DNA of 64,000 nucleotides from Branchinecta lynchi (Eukaryota; Arthropoda; Branchiopoda; Anostraca; Branchinectidae): contig JAKZAP010000010.1 of assembly GCA_023053575.1 (NCBI GenBank), forward strand, positions 16,143,225 through 16,207,224, in the 5' to 3' direction. The notes below the pieces were generated by a model. That model saw nothing but the letters and a program-made list of their open reading frames with translations, made no database searches and was not told the origin of the DNA. The translations under genes and the position numbers were made by a program. Shown here one piece after another: positions 11,251 through 22,790 of this stretch. Every line of letters begins with the position of its first letter. The first letter of the stretch is position 1.

Positions 11251-12143
11251 AAGACCAAAGGTTTCGATGGGATCCCAAAAACTACCATACTTGTCCAGAA
11301 AAAAAAAGTTCAGAAACGAATTCAGCGTATCTCATTATCCGTAAAAAGAACATCTAATCAACTTCAAGTAAAACTTTAACTTATAAAAAAAAAATCCGGT
11401 TTCAACCGGATTCTAAACGAACTATATGTCCAGGTAAAAAAAAAGATTGTCATATACAGATTCAGCGTGTCTTCTTACCCCTCAATCTGTCATCTAGTCA
11501 ACTTCAAATAAAACTTTTGCTTTTAACAAATTTTCCGGTTTGGCCTGACTCCGGCCGAACAAGTTGTCCTGGTAAAAAATACTGTTCACATAAGGGTTCA
11601 GCATGTTTCTTACCCCTTAATCGAACATCAAATAAAACTTTTACTTTGAATAAACTTCCCGGCTTTGGCCAAATTCTGGGCGAACTATTTGCCCGGCGAG
11701 AAAATAGTTTTCACCACCGTGTTCAGCATGTCTTCTTATCCCTAAATCGAACATCTAATCAACTTCAAATATAACTTTTACTTTTAACAAACTTTCCGGT
11801 TTTGGCCGGATTCCGGGCGAACTACTTGTCCGATGACAAAATGGTTTTCACCATCGTGTTCAGCATGTCTTCTTACCCACAATCGACTATCACATTATAT
11901 ATTTAAAAATATTTCATTTGCCCCTTAAATTAAACCCCCTCCCCCACCCCTAAATGTAGGGCTACAGAGCCCATCTACGAACTCGACACCCAAACAATCC
12001 TCACACCAACTTTCATCAAAATATCTCATTCCCTTCGAGAGTTATAGTACGTACAGACGGACAGACGGACGGACAGACGGACAGACGGACAACTTTTGTG
12101 ATGGCATAGGTATCCCTCCACTTACGTTTTGGGATCCCAAAAA
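11251..12143 (+). repeat. Family A element, complete copy
   Basis: Starts AAGACCAAAGGTTTCGATGG with the GGGATCCC palindrome. Runs through several ~137-bp monomers carrying CCGGTTTTGGCCGGATTC boxes. It then has the CACACCAACTTTCATCAAAA box, a GACGGACAGACGG tract (12053-12092), and ends CTTACGTTTTGGGATCCCAA. Non-coding. Confidence 0.85.
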
Positions 12144-14005
12144 GGTGTAGCTAAATATTAGGCAGTACCCGTTTCTTTCAATGTTATTGGTACCCAGATC
12201 GTGGACAAGCCAAATAGCCCTACTCGTAAAGAATAACACAGAGTAAGAATTCTTCTTGCCAAATTAACTAACAGAATAGATTTCATCTTTCAGGATGTTT
12301 GAACGTAAAAATTAAATACGCTAGCTACTTAGCATGTTTATGATGCATTGTAAATGGTAACACTTTTTGGAATAAAACTATTACGGTACCGGTTTGTTTT
12401 CACCCAGACTGGTTCGGTATGTCGGCTAATAAAGCGGTAGAAGTTTTATGGTTATTTATGATGGTTAGTAATGGCATTTGCGCAAGAGTTAATGAATGAT
12501 GTCAATCGGTTAAAATGATTTTTGTTATATTACGTACAAGGTTCCTACACTCAGAAAATAACGGATGTTCATGATTCATTGTACTATGCTTGACAGATAA
12601 TTTGCCCCCCCCCCCCCCAATCGCTGGCAGTACATAGTTAACTCGAAAAGCGAACACCGAACATATTAAATGACGTCAAACTTCTACCACACAAATTCTG
12701 ATTACAGTAAGAAAAAAATCTTCTTTTTTCCTGCGCATTCACTACATCAAATCTGATATGTTCGGTCATTCTGTTCTTTGTTTGTTTCTTTATCTATTTG
12801 TATTTTTTTTTTTTTTTTTTACCTAAAGCTAGAGAAACACGAGCTTTTCCAACAAAGTCCCGAGACGGAAGCCCCTGGTACTGTCCTAACAGGTATTCAA
12901 CATTATCTTACCCAGAACCACATAATGGCAAGAACAAATAATCAGAAAGAACCTCCGTCTCGTTATCTCCGTAACATGACCTTGCCAAGTCGAATATTTC
13001 CCCATACCCTGCCCGATGCAAACAAACGGAGCACAAAATGTAAGAATTAGTCCCGCTCCTTTTGTGCTTTCTTGGCAGGAATATAATATTATGTTAGTTG
13101 TGTATTTCATTCTTTAAACATAGTTGAATGAAATTGGAAACTCAGACTGAAACATTCAGAAACCATACCGTCAAAATTGTGTGTCACAACTTATTTAGAG
13201 CATTCTTAAAGAATGTGAACATGTTTACTATTTTGTTCTGTATCGCCTAGTGTTTACACTCATGCCGTTCCCCTTCTTTATTGTGTGTTACTCCGCTGTA
13301 AGCGCGTTAAAAGTAAATTGTAATTATTACCACTGTAGATTGACCATAGCTTCCAAACCTTCTGAAGGTCGATGGCTCCATGTTGCTATAGTCACGCATG
13401 GGGCTCGCTAACTGTACAAGTTTCCAAGGCCTCCCTGCCTTTCCCATTTTTGCAAGCCTCGTACCCGGCAACGATAACTATTGATTCGTAGGGCTGTCGG
13501 TTCAACAGTCAAAATTTTCCTAGTAATTTAGAATAGTGTTTATTAGGTAGGTAGGTTTTCATTTTTAAACAAAACATTGAAAATAAAATAAAATAACATT
13601 ACTATATCCTATTGCAGCAAAAAGAAAGTCCTAAGGACTTGTGCTGCAATTTATACGAGATAATACTACTTATTAATAATACTTATTAAACTACTATTAA
13701 AGGAGTGAATTGATATGGTTTAAGCCAGTTTACCAGTCGACATTACTGTTGACATGGATGATTATTGTAAACCTTTTTTTTTTTTTTTATTCTAATACCT
13801 ACCAACATTATTGCCAATTGACAGAAAATCCTCAGCTCTTTGTGAAAGTGATTCTGTCAGCTCGCTGTGCACGACACCTTGGTGGAAACAACATCTCTTC
13901 TTGAATATGCGACTGATATTTAGGCAGAAATAATATAAAAATCCTCAAAACAAATTATTGAAAGAAATAAAAAATACAATAGGCTTACATTTGGCTTCGT
14001 TGACT
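12144..14005. other. Intergenic, no gene recognised
   Basis: Has homopolymer runs (C at 12604-12618, T near 12805). A 90-codon frame at 12778-13050 starts in the T run and matches nothing known to me. No further structure seen. Confidence 0.4.
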
Positions 14006-15940
14006 TTTATTATGGCACTTGCCTTCCGACCAAGTATCACATACCGATCACTTTTCCGTCGGTCAATCTGTCGGTCGGTCAGTCCGATGATCACGAGTTA
14101 GGGTACTTCCAGATGTGCTAGGACGATGAAACTTGTATTTATTCAAACAATGTTTACAACGGATATGTCAGCTATGATTCTTCGTCAGCGATATTTCGGC
14201 CATAAATATTCTTTGAGCCCAAGCTGACTTTGAAACATTTATTCAAACAATGTTTACAACGGATACGTCAGCTATGATTTTTCATCAGCGATATTTCGGC
14301 CCTTCTTGGCAAGGGTCCTCGTCAGGCTGTCAATCCTCTAGATCAACTGCGGGGAAAGAATCAAAACTGTAATAAATAACTGAAGCTTCTACCGACTATA
14401 AATATCTTATTAAAGTAAATTATCTTCAAATACCACTAGAACGAAAAAACTAGTCCTGAGATTTAATTTTTGACAACGACGCTGTTTTTGCTGCACGATT
14501 GGGGCGATGACAGGAAAGGGTTTTTTCTGCATTTTGATCAATTTCGGTTTATTTTTAAGATATTTCGGCCCTTCTTGGCAAGGGTCCTCGTCAGGCTGTC
14601 AATCCAATTTCGCCTTGGCAGAAATTCAGGCGAAATCTGGCAGGCATTTCAGGGACACGACCAAGCTAACTTGGAAATAATCAGTTTCCCCACTGGACCG
14701 TCTGGGGGGGCGGAGGGAGGAGGAATCCAGAAAATTGAGTGGTGCGAAACTTTCGATCGGGTGATCGGATTGAACGAAACTTGAGAACTTAATAGACAAC
14801 ATATTTCTGATGTCCATTGAAGTCCGGATGACAGCTGTGGGGGAGTTGGTGGGGGGGGGGAGACCGGAAATCTCGAGAAACGGTTAGAATGGAGGGTTCG
14901 GACTTGAACTTGCTGGGAAAAACAAGCATCTACTCTAGATGACTCGTTTACACAATTATAATTGATCCGGATTCCGGATACTTTGGGGTCGTGGGGTGGA
15001 GGGGGTTTCCCTGGATTCCGATGATGGTGGTTTTGGGGATTTTTACGACGAAACTTGGCAGGTATATTGGACCCGATCAAACTGACTTGGAGATAGCAAC
15101 TTTTCTTGATCCGATCATCATGGGGGGACTGAAGGGAGGAGGAATTTGGAATGTTGAGTCATGCGTAACTTTGTAACTGGTGATCGGATTCCAGTGAAAT
15201 TTAATAATTGAACAGAAGACATGTCTCTGACATTCTTTTTCATGTCCTGACGGGAACTATTGGGGGGGGGGGGAATACGTGACCCGGTTAGACTAGAGAG
15301 ATCGGGATGGAACTTGGTGTGAATAGCCGACAAGTATCCCAGACAAATCATTTACATTACCGGATTGGATCCGGGCACTGTGGGGGAAGTTAGAGTGGGG
15401 GGAGGTCCTAAGTTCCGGTCATCGCAAGTTAAAGTACTTCCAGATGTGCTAGGACGATGAAACTTTGCTGGAAAATTAGAGATTGGACAAGATTGGCTTC
15501 GAAGCCGTCACTTCCGAAATCTAACCGTTCTTTAAAATACTACGCTTAACCGCAAAGTAAACAAAAAAAATATGCTTTTAAGCAAACTATACATTTTTAC
15601 CTCTACGATTTTGCTTAGAAATGAATTTCTAGCTCCCTTAAACTGCGCATCTTGATCAAAAAATTAAAGAAATACTTTTGATCAAGCATATGTTAATGAT
15701 CCCCAAGGAACTATCATCGTTTTTGTCGCAAGGGTTTTGCTTACAGATGAATTTCTCGCGCCGTTCAAGTGCGCATCATTATACTTATTACGGAACGATA
15801 CACTCTCTAGATTTCCAAGGGTCTATGATCATTCTTATCTAAAGGGTTTTGTTTACAAATGATTAGAACAAACACGATTCAATATTTCATCCTCTGAACC
15901 AGCTTTGCAAGTGCAATATGAGCTCCTAACTCTTGTTCTT
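14006..15940 (-). repeat. Family B element, interrupted copy
   Basis: Begins TTATTATGGCACTTGCC (14009-14025) with an imperfect hairpin and a GTCGGTCGGTCAGTCC tract. Continues with 420-bp-type units (boxes such as GATGAAACTTGG and GGGGGAGTTGG) and ends near CAATATGAGCTCCTAACTC (15914-15932). A Family D block at 14129-14638 splits the host unit between ACTTG and GCAGGC. 15600-15870 holds a further short tandem repeat (GGGTTTTGCTTACA), also seen inverted at 18357-18415. Confidence 0.65.
14129..14638 (-). repeat. Family D block, partial tandem copies
   Basis: On the minus strand, the core CCTGACGAGGACCC...GGGCCGAAATATC occurs twice (about 14300-14337 and 14562-14605). A third copy of the downstream half lies at 14150-14235. 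The block interrupts a Family B unit. Confidence 0.75.
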
Positions 15941-16108
15941 ACATCAGCTAAATGTGCTTTCATCTGTCTGATTGTCTTGTTAATCTGTGAGAGCTTCTGG
16001 ATCGCACAACTAGGTGACCTCACGGTAGTACCGTCTTCTGGTTTGGTTTGAACTGGCGACTTTAATGGGGGTGATCCAGGCGACGCATGCTAGAAGCTAG
16101 GATGCTTC

Positions 16109-16898
16109 TTTTGGGATCCCAAAACGTAAGTGGAGGGAGGAATACATATGACATCGCAAAAGTTGTCCGTCTATCCGTCCGTCTGTAAGCACGATAACTC
16201 TTGAATATAATGAGATATTTTGATGAAACTTGGTGTGAGGATTCGTTGGGTCATCGGAAAAGACAAGTTCGTGGATGGGCTTCAAATTAAGGGGCAAACA
16301 AAATATTTTGAACAGCTAATGTGGTAGTCGATTATGGGCATTTTGTCATCAAACAAGTAGTTCACCCGGAATATGGCCAAAACCGGAAACTTTGTTAAAA
16401 CTAAAAGTTTTATTTGAAGTTGATTAGATGTACGATTTAGGGGTAGGATGCTGAGATGCTGAATCCGTGTGTGACAATCATTTTTTACCCGGACATATAG
16501 TTCGACGGGTATCCGGCTGGAGTCGGAAAATTTGTTGTAAGTTAAATTTTTATTTGAAGTTGATTAGATGTTCATTATTGGAGAAAGAAGATAGCCTGTA
16601 AGGCTATCTTCTTTCCGGACAAGTAGTTCCGGAGTTCTGCCGAAACCGGGAAATTGGCAGAAATGGCAGGAGTTTTCGTCAAAACAGATATGACTTATAG
16701 GGGTAAACCCACCTGTTGAATCCATATCTGAACTTGGTTTTCTCAGATGATTAGCTATTCGGCCTTAATCTGTTTCTGAATTTTAATAGTAAAAATGTTC
16801 AAGGAGTCTGGCGAAGACTGGATTTGGCGAAGACAAGACCCAGTTGTCTGGATCAAATATTGAGTTTTTGGGATCCCATCGAAATCTTTGGTCTTGTT
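16109..16898 (-). repeat. Family A element, complete copy, inverted
   Basis: Starts TTTTGGGATCCCAAAACG, then GTAAGTGGAGG, a CCGTCTATCCGTCCGTC tract and GATGAAACTTGGTGTGAGG. Passes through degenerate ~137-bp monomers (CCGGAATATGGCCAAAACC) and ends GGGATCCCATCGAAATC followed by GGTCTTGTTC. Confidence 0.82.
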
Positions 16899-18356
16899 CA
16901 TTAACTTATAGATTATCGTTGTTATACAAGACTCCTCAGAGGGAATTCAAAGCATGTTTAGTATTTATATGAACACACTTTTCAGTTAAGAAGCACACTG
17001 TTCATTAGCATTGAAGATGATTCACAGTAGGCCTAACTGAATGAATGACCTAAATGCTGCCGTCATTTTGTCTATTTCAGGTTCGTGATGCTCCCAGTAT
17101 TTTCGGAACTGTTCTCACGCTATTTTGACTTCCATAATTTTCTAAGCTAAGCTCCCCTTGTGCCAAAAACACGGGAAAATCTTTCGGTAATAACTGCTGG
17201 CAAAACAACAATTAATTTCAACAAATGTGTCTAATGGAGGGGAAACTAAGTGGGCGGGACATGGCTAATTGCCGGGCTGCGTGGCACGCGCCGACGACCC
17301 CCTCGCTGACTGAGTTTTCCTGGCGATGATCTGTAGAGATTGACAGCTGACAAGTCCAAGAGGGGATAGTAGCTGCCTGAAGCCTTTGCCATAAAACCCT
17401 GTGAAGGCCCCCAAGCAATTATTTGAGGCCCACTTGCAAATTATCTAATTTTTTTGTTTTTATTAAATACAAAAAACAATGAAGAAAGTAAATTTCGACC
17501 CCCACAAAGCTCGTTACATAGGGGTGAAGCAAGTCTCATAGCGATAGAGATGAGATGAGAGATAGAGATGACCATAACTAGGCTACTGCACATTCCGCGT
17601 ATGTAACTTGCACCGAAACAATTCGGGAAAGCCCGCTGTGGTAGTTTTCTGTAGGTAGTTAAGTTCATTCAAACGATCAAAGTACAATAAACACATAGAT
17701 CAGAGGGAAAAACCTATGAAAATGATCATTTTTTTATGTTTCGTGTGTGTGGGGGGGGGAGCCTATGTAATAGCTGTAGAAATTGAAGGCGGTAGAGACA
17801 CTTACAAGGCATTGATCTTCCTAAATGGCATCTTCGGTTACTTTTGAATTGCCCGCGCTCTGGGACAGTATTTATAACTTTACATCTAATCCGAGTCGTA
17901 TGAGGTCGGAGGGAGGTTACCCCCCCCCCCAAAAAAAAAAAAAAAAATGCAAAAACAGTAGTTTGTGTTGGCTTTAATCCCTGATTTTTGTTTTTGCCTT
18001 ACTGTTTGGTATGGATTGGGTCCGACCCGCGGGTAGACCCATCGAAATAAATTCGAGGATCCGGACAATCATTTGCTTTCTCAAACTGGAGAGTAAGTAA
18101 AAACACGTAACTTGGTGATACGTTAATATAATCATGAACTTCTAGCAACGTTATCTGTTCTTTCTCGTAATTACTCCTTGTCCCGACTAAGCCATGTCCG
18201 ACCCTAAAGAGTGGTGGTGGTATCATCTCGGGTATCATCCCGTGGGCAAATGTGTGTGTAAGTGTACCGCGAAACTTTGGTGGTTCTACACTTTGATCGG
18301 AACTTTGCCATTGTGTAACCTGGCTAAACAATTTTGAAAGTACGTTTTGACTTTTG
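16899..18356. other. Intergenic with partial MITE debris
   Basis: 17690-17765 matches the interior of the 175-bp hAT-like MITE (AGATCAGAGGGAAAAACC, then a G run). 17920-17947 is a C run followed by an A run. No gene recognised. Confidence 0.4.
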
Positions 18357-18428
18357 GTAAGATGCGCAGTCTAAGGGAGCTAGAACTTCATTTGTAAGCA
18401 AACCCCTTCGAGATAAAATGACTCTGGG

Positions 18429-18601
18429 CAGGCCCGGATCCAGGAACTTTTTTTTTTTTTTTTTTTGGGGGGGGGGGTTGCCGGCTGGTTGGACAAAAAA
18501 GGACAAAAAAAACACAGATCAGAGGGAAAAGCCTATAAAAATGGTTATTTTTGTATGTTTCGGGGGGGGGGGGACCCCCCCCCCCCCTGGACACGGCCTT
18601 G
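18429..18601. mobile_element. Short hAT-like MITE with G-run and C-run, copy 2
   Basis: 173 bp, termini CAGGCCCGGATCCAGG and CCTGGACACGGCCTTG, in inverted orientation. It is flanked by an 8-bp target duplication: ACTCTGGG at 18421-18428 and ACTCTGAG at 18602-18609 (7 of 8). A T/G run follows the left end and a G run plus C run precedes the right end. No coding capacity. Confidence 0.85.
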
Positions 18602-18753
18602 ACTCTGAGCCGTTGAGGATCATAAAAAATGTACCGTTTGCTCAAAAGTATTGTTCGTACTCGGCGGTTAACAATTTTGTTGTCCTAACATCTTATTGAA
18701 GACACGTTTTGTAACCCTCTTAACATCCTTTATAAATGTTATCCGTGTGTTTT

Positions 18754-21232
18754 TATGGCACTTGCCCTTCGGCCCTTCGGCCAAGTGCCATATAGCGATC
18801 GCTATTTTTGTCCGTCAGTCGGTCTGTCTGTCCCGGTTTTGCTAGTTCGGGCACTTCCAGATAAGATAGAACGACGACGCTTGGCAGGTGTATCAGGGAC
18901 CGGACCAGATTAAATTAGAAATAGTCGCTTCTCCGATCCCACCATCTGGGGGGGGGGAGTGGAGGGAGCGGGAATCTGGAAAAAATGGAAAATATTGGTT
19001 ATTTTTAACTGACGAACAGGTGATCGGATCTTAATGAAACTTGAAATATGGAAGGACATCGTGTCCAGACCGGATCCGGTGACATTGGGGGGATTTGGAG
19101 GGGGGAACCGGAAATTTTGGGAAACGCTTAGAGTGGCGGAAAGTTTGTTAAAAGTAAAAGTTTTATTTGGAGTTGATATAGATGTTCGATTTAGGGGTAA
19201 GAAGACATGCTGAAAACGATGGTGAAAACCATTTTCTCGCCGGACAATTAGTTCTCCTGGAATCCGGCGAAAACCGGAAAGTTTGTTAAAAGTAAAAGTT
19301 TTATTTGGAGTTGAGGGGTTCGAGATGAAACTTGGTAGGAAGAACAAGCACAAGTGCTACATACGTGAATGACATAACCGGAACGGATCCGGTCACTGTT
19401 GGGGAGTTGGGGGGGGGGGGAGATCCGAGTTTTTAGTGATCCGACGAGTTCGGTACTTCCTAATGCGCTAGGACGATGAAACTTGGCAGGCTTGTCAGGT
19501 GCCCGAACAGATTGACTTTTCTTGAGAATGTCGTTTCCCCGATCCGACCATCACGGGGAACTGTTGGGATGGGAAATCTGGAATCCAATGGCAAGCTCAG
19601 CTATTGAACGGGTTATCGGATTTAAATGAAACTTGATATTTAGGAAAGACCTGGTGCGTCAGATGCCCATGCCCCAGTGGAGGGTCGGGATGAAACTTGG
19701 TGGGAAGAACAAGCACAAGTTCTAGATACGTCATTGACATAACAGGACGGGATTCGGTCACTGTGGGGGGTGGGGGGGGGGGGGGGTCCGGATCTCTAGT
19801 CAGCGCGCGAGTTCGGTACTTCCTAATGTGCTAGGACGATAAAACTTGGTAGGCATGTCAGGGACCCGAATAGATTGACTTGAGAATAGTCGTTTCCTCT
19901 GTCCGACCATCGTGGGAGGAGTGGAGGAATTGGGACTCCACAATCTATTGGCACGGGTAGCTTTTGAACGGGTGATCGGATTTGAATGAAACTTGTCAAG
20001 TGGAAAGAGCTATGTGGTCCATGTCAGGACGGGGAGGAAGGGGGAATCCGGAATCTTGAGGTATTTATAACTTTCCAACGGGCGATCGGATCTTAATGAA
20101 ACTTGATATTTGGAAAGACGCCAAGTCTCAGACGACCAAGTTCAGATCCAGATCGGATCCGGTGACTTTGGCGGGAGCCTGAGTGGTGAACCGGAAATCT
20201 TGGGAAACGCTTAGAGTGGAGGGATCGGGATGAAACTGGGTTGGAAGATGAAGCGCAAGTCCTAGAAACATCGTCGACATAACCGGACCAGATTTGGACC
20301 ATGTGGGTGAGTTGGAGGGGGGGGGGGTCTTGATTCTGGCGACCCCGCAAGTTCGGAACTTCCTGATATCCTAGGACGAAACTTAGAAGACGTATCAAAG
20401 ACCCGAACAGACTGACTTGAAAATAGTCGTTTCCCCGATCCGACCATCATGGGGGTTGTAAAAAGCTTGTGGCATGCACAAAAACCAAACGGATGGACAA
20501 AATAAGATGCAAATCGGACAGTGCCGAGAATATGCGACCTTGAATTGTTACTTGGCGTCCGGACAGGATCCGGCCAAGGTGGGGGGAGGGGGAGCGGGAC
20601 TCGGATATTTGCACATAGGCTCTGCTCCGATTCCAGTCAAACTTGAAGTACGGGAAGAGGATAAGTCAGAGATGCGACATATATGTTTTCGAGTCGTATT
20701 CAGCTACGGTGGGCGGAGTTGGAAGGGGAGCCCCGGAAATTTTGTGGCTCACATAAGGGTCAAACAGTTGGAGTGATTTGAATGAAACTTGGAAGGTACA
20801 GAGATTATGTGCCTTAGATGACATATTTTAAGGATCGAACCGGATTCGACTACGGTGTGGGGGGGGGAGGTACCGGAAGTTCCAAAATAATGATCAGATT
20901 CGAGTGAAAGATAGGTGGTAAGAGAAAATGCCTCAGATGATCCAGTTAGGAGTCCGGACCAGCTTCGGCCGCGGTATATGGGTAGTTGGAAGGGGGTACC
21001 GGAAATGTCGGGCACGCCTCGCACATAGCGAGTGGATTTCTTGGGTTGAAACATGGAAGGCTGGCGATGGCTTGGAGGTGATGTCGGAAATTCTGACTTG
21101 AGGGAAACTAGATATCCTAATTCTAGGTCCGAACCGCATTTTTGGATGGCGGGCTGTTTTGTGAAGTTCTCTTCTACTTTCTTGTACCACCTACTCGTTT
21201 AACAAGTGCCATATGAGCTCGTAGCTCTTGTT
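18754..21232 (-). repeat. Family B element, full-length copy with terminal hairpin
   Basis: One end is the hairpin TATGGCACTTG (18754-18764) / CAAGTGCCATA (18782-18792), followed by GCGATCGC and a GTCAGTCGGTCTGTCTGTCC tract. The middle is three or four ~420-bp units with GATGAAACTTGG and GGATCCGGTGAC boxes. The last kilobase (20470-21190) is a distinct conserved segment also seen at 41140-41720 and 51600-52080. The other end is ACAAGTGCCATATGAGCTCG, then TAGCTCTTGT. No coding capacity and no target duplication found. Confidence 0.85.
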
Positions 21233-21373
21233 TTTTCTTTTGTTTGTACTCCGTCATTAGGGCTACACGCCCTCTATTGTTTCTCTTCTCTTGACTGGTA
21301 ATAAATAGATTGGTTGTAGCTGATACTTCTGACTGCAGGAAAGCCCGAACGGGCCTGTGGGGGCAGTAAAAAA

Positions 21374-22790
21374 ACAAGACCAAAGGTTTCGATGGGATCC
21401 CAAAAATTCAATATCTGATCCAGACAACTGGGTCTTGTCTTAGCCAGATCCAGTCTTCGCCAGACTCCTTGAACATTTTTACAATTAAAATTCAGAAACA
21501 GATTAAGGCCAAATAGCTAATCACCTGAGAAAACCAAGTTCAGATTTGGATTCAGCATGTGTGTTTACCCCTATAAGTCATATCTGTTTTGACGAAAACT
21601 TCCTGCCACTTCTGCCAATTTCCCGGTTCCGGCCGAACTCCAGAACTACTTGACCGGCGAAAAAAGAAAGCTCAAAGACGAAATCAGGGTATCTTCTTTC
21701 CCCAGTAATGAACATCTAATCAACTTCAAATAGAAATTTAGCTTATAACAAATTTTCCGATTCCAGCCGGATTCCGGTCGAACTATATGTCCGGGTAAAA
21801 TACGATTGTCACACAGGGACTCAGCATCTCTTCTTACCCCTAAATCGCTTATCTAATCAACTAGAAATAAAACTTTGACTTCCAACAGTTTTCCGGTTTT
21901 GGCCGGATTCCGGACGAACTACATGTCCGGGTAGAAACTTGTTTTCACATAAGTGTTCAGCATGTCTTCTTGCCCTAAATTAAACATCTAATCAACTCCA
22001 AACAAAACTTCTAATTTTGACAAACTTTCCGGTTTAGGCCGGATTCCGGTCGAAATACTTGTCCGTCGAGAAAATAGTTTTCACCATCGTCTTCAGCATG
22101 TCTCCCTACCTCTAAATGGAACATTTAATCAACTTCAAATAAAACTTTTACTTTCAACAAACTTTCCGGTTTGGGCCGGATTCCGGGCGAAATACTTGTC
22201 CATCGAGAAAATAGTTTTCACCATCGTCTTCAGCATGTCTTCCTACCCCTAAATCGAACATCTAATCAATTTCAAATAAAACTTTTACTTTCAACAAACT
22301 TTCCGGTTTGGGCCGGATTCCGGGCGAAATACTTGTCCGTCGAGAAAATAATTTACACCATCGTCTTCAGCATGTCTTCCTACCCCTAAATCGAACATCT
22401 AATCAACTTCAAATAAAACTTGTACTTTCGACAAACTTTCCGGTTTTGGCCGGATTCCGGGCGAACTACATGTCCGACGACAAAATGGTTTTCACCATCG
22501 TGTTCAGCATGTCTTCTTACCCCATAATCGACTATCACATTAGCTGTTTCAAAATATTTTGTTTGTCCCTTAATTTGAATCCCCTCCCCCACCCCTAAAT
22601 GTAGAGCTACAAAGCCCATCTACGAACTTGACTGGTCCGACGACCCAACGAACCCTCACACCAAGTTTCATCAAAATATCTCATTCCCTTCGAGAGTTAT
22701 CGTGCTTACAGACGGACGGACGGACGGACAGACGGACAACTTTTGCGATGTCATAGGTATCCCTCCACTTACGTTTTGGGATCCCAAAAA
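21374..22790 (+). repeat. Family A element, best complete copy (1417 bp)
   Basis: Left end ACAAGACCAAAGGTTTCGAT with GGGATCCC. A GGGTCTTGTC further in pairs with ACAAGACC to make a terminal hairpin. The interior has tandem monomers of 136-137 bp: the string CAGCATGTCT recurs at about 21958, 22094, 22231, 22368 and 22505. Each monomer carries TTTCCGGTTT and GGCCGGATTCCGGGCGAA. The right part has ACCAAGTTTCATCAAAATAT, a GACGGACGGACGGACAGACG tract and ends TTACGTTTTGGGATCCCAAA. Non-coding; no clear target duplication. Confidence 0.9.

Noticed and set aside
22171..22598. Repeated peptide-like frames in Family A, and likewise in Family B.
   Set aside because: The monomer length (137 bp) is not a multiple of three, so the frame changes each unit. 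The repeats are not under coding selection.
21374..22790. Classifying Family A as a Helitron.
   Set aside because: A terminal hairpin and tandem core are suggestive, but I see no TC...CTRR ends and no A|T insertion site, so the class stays open.
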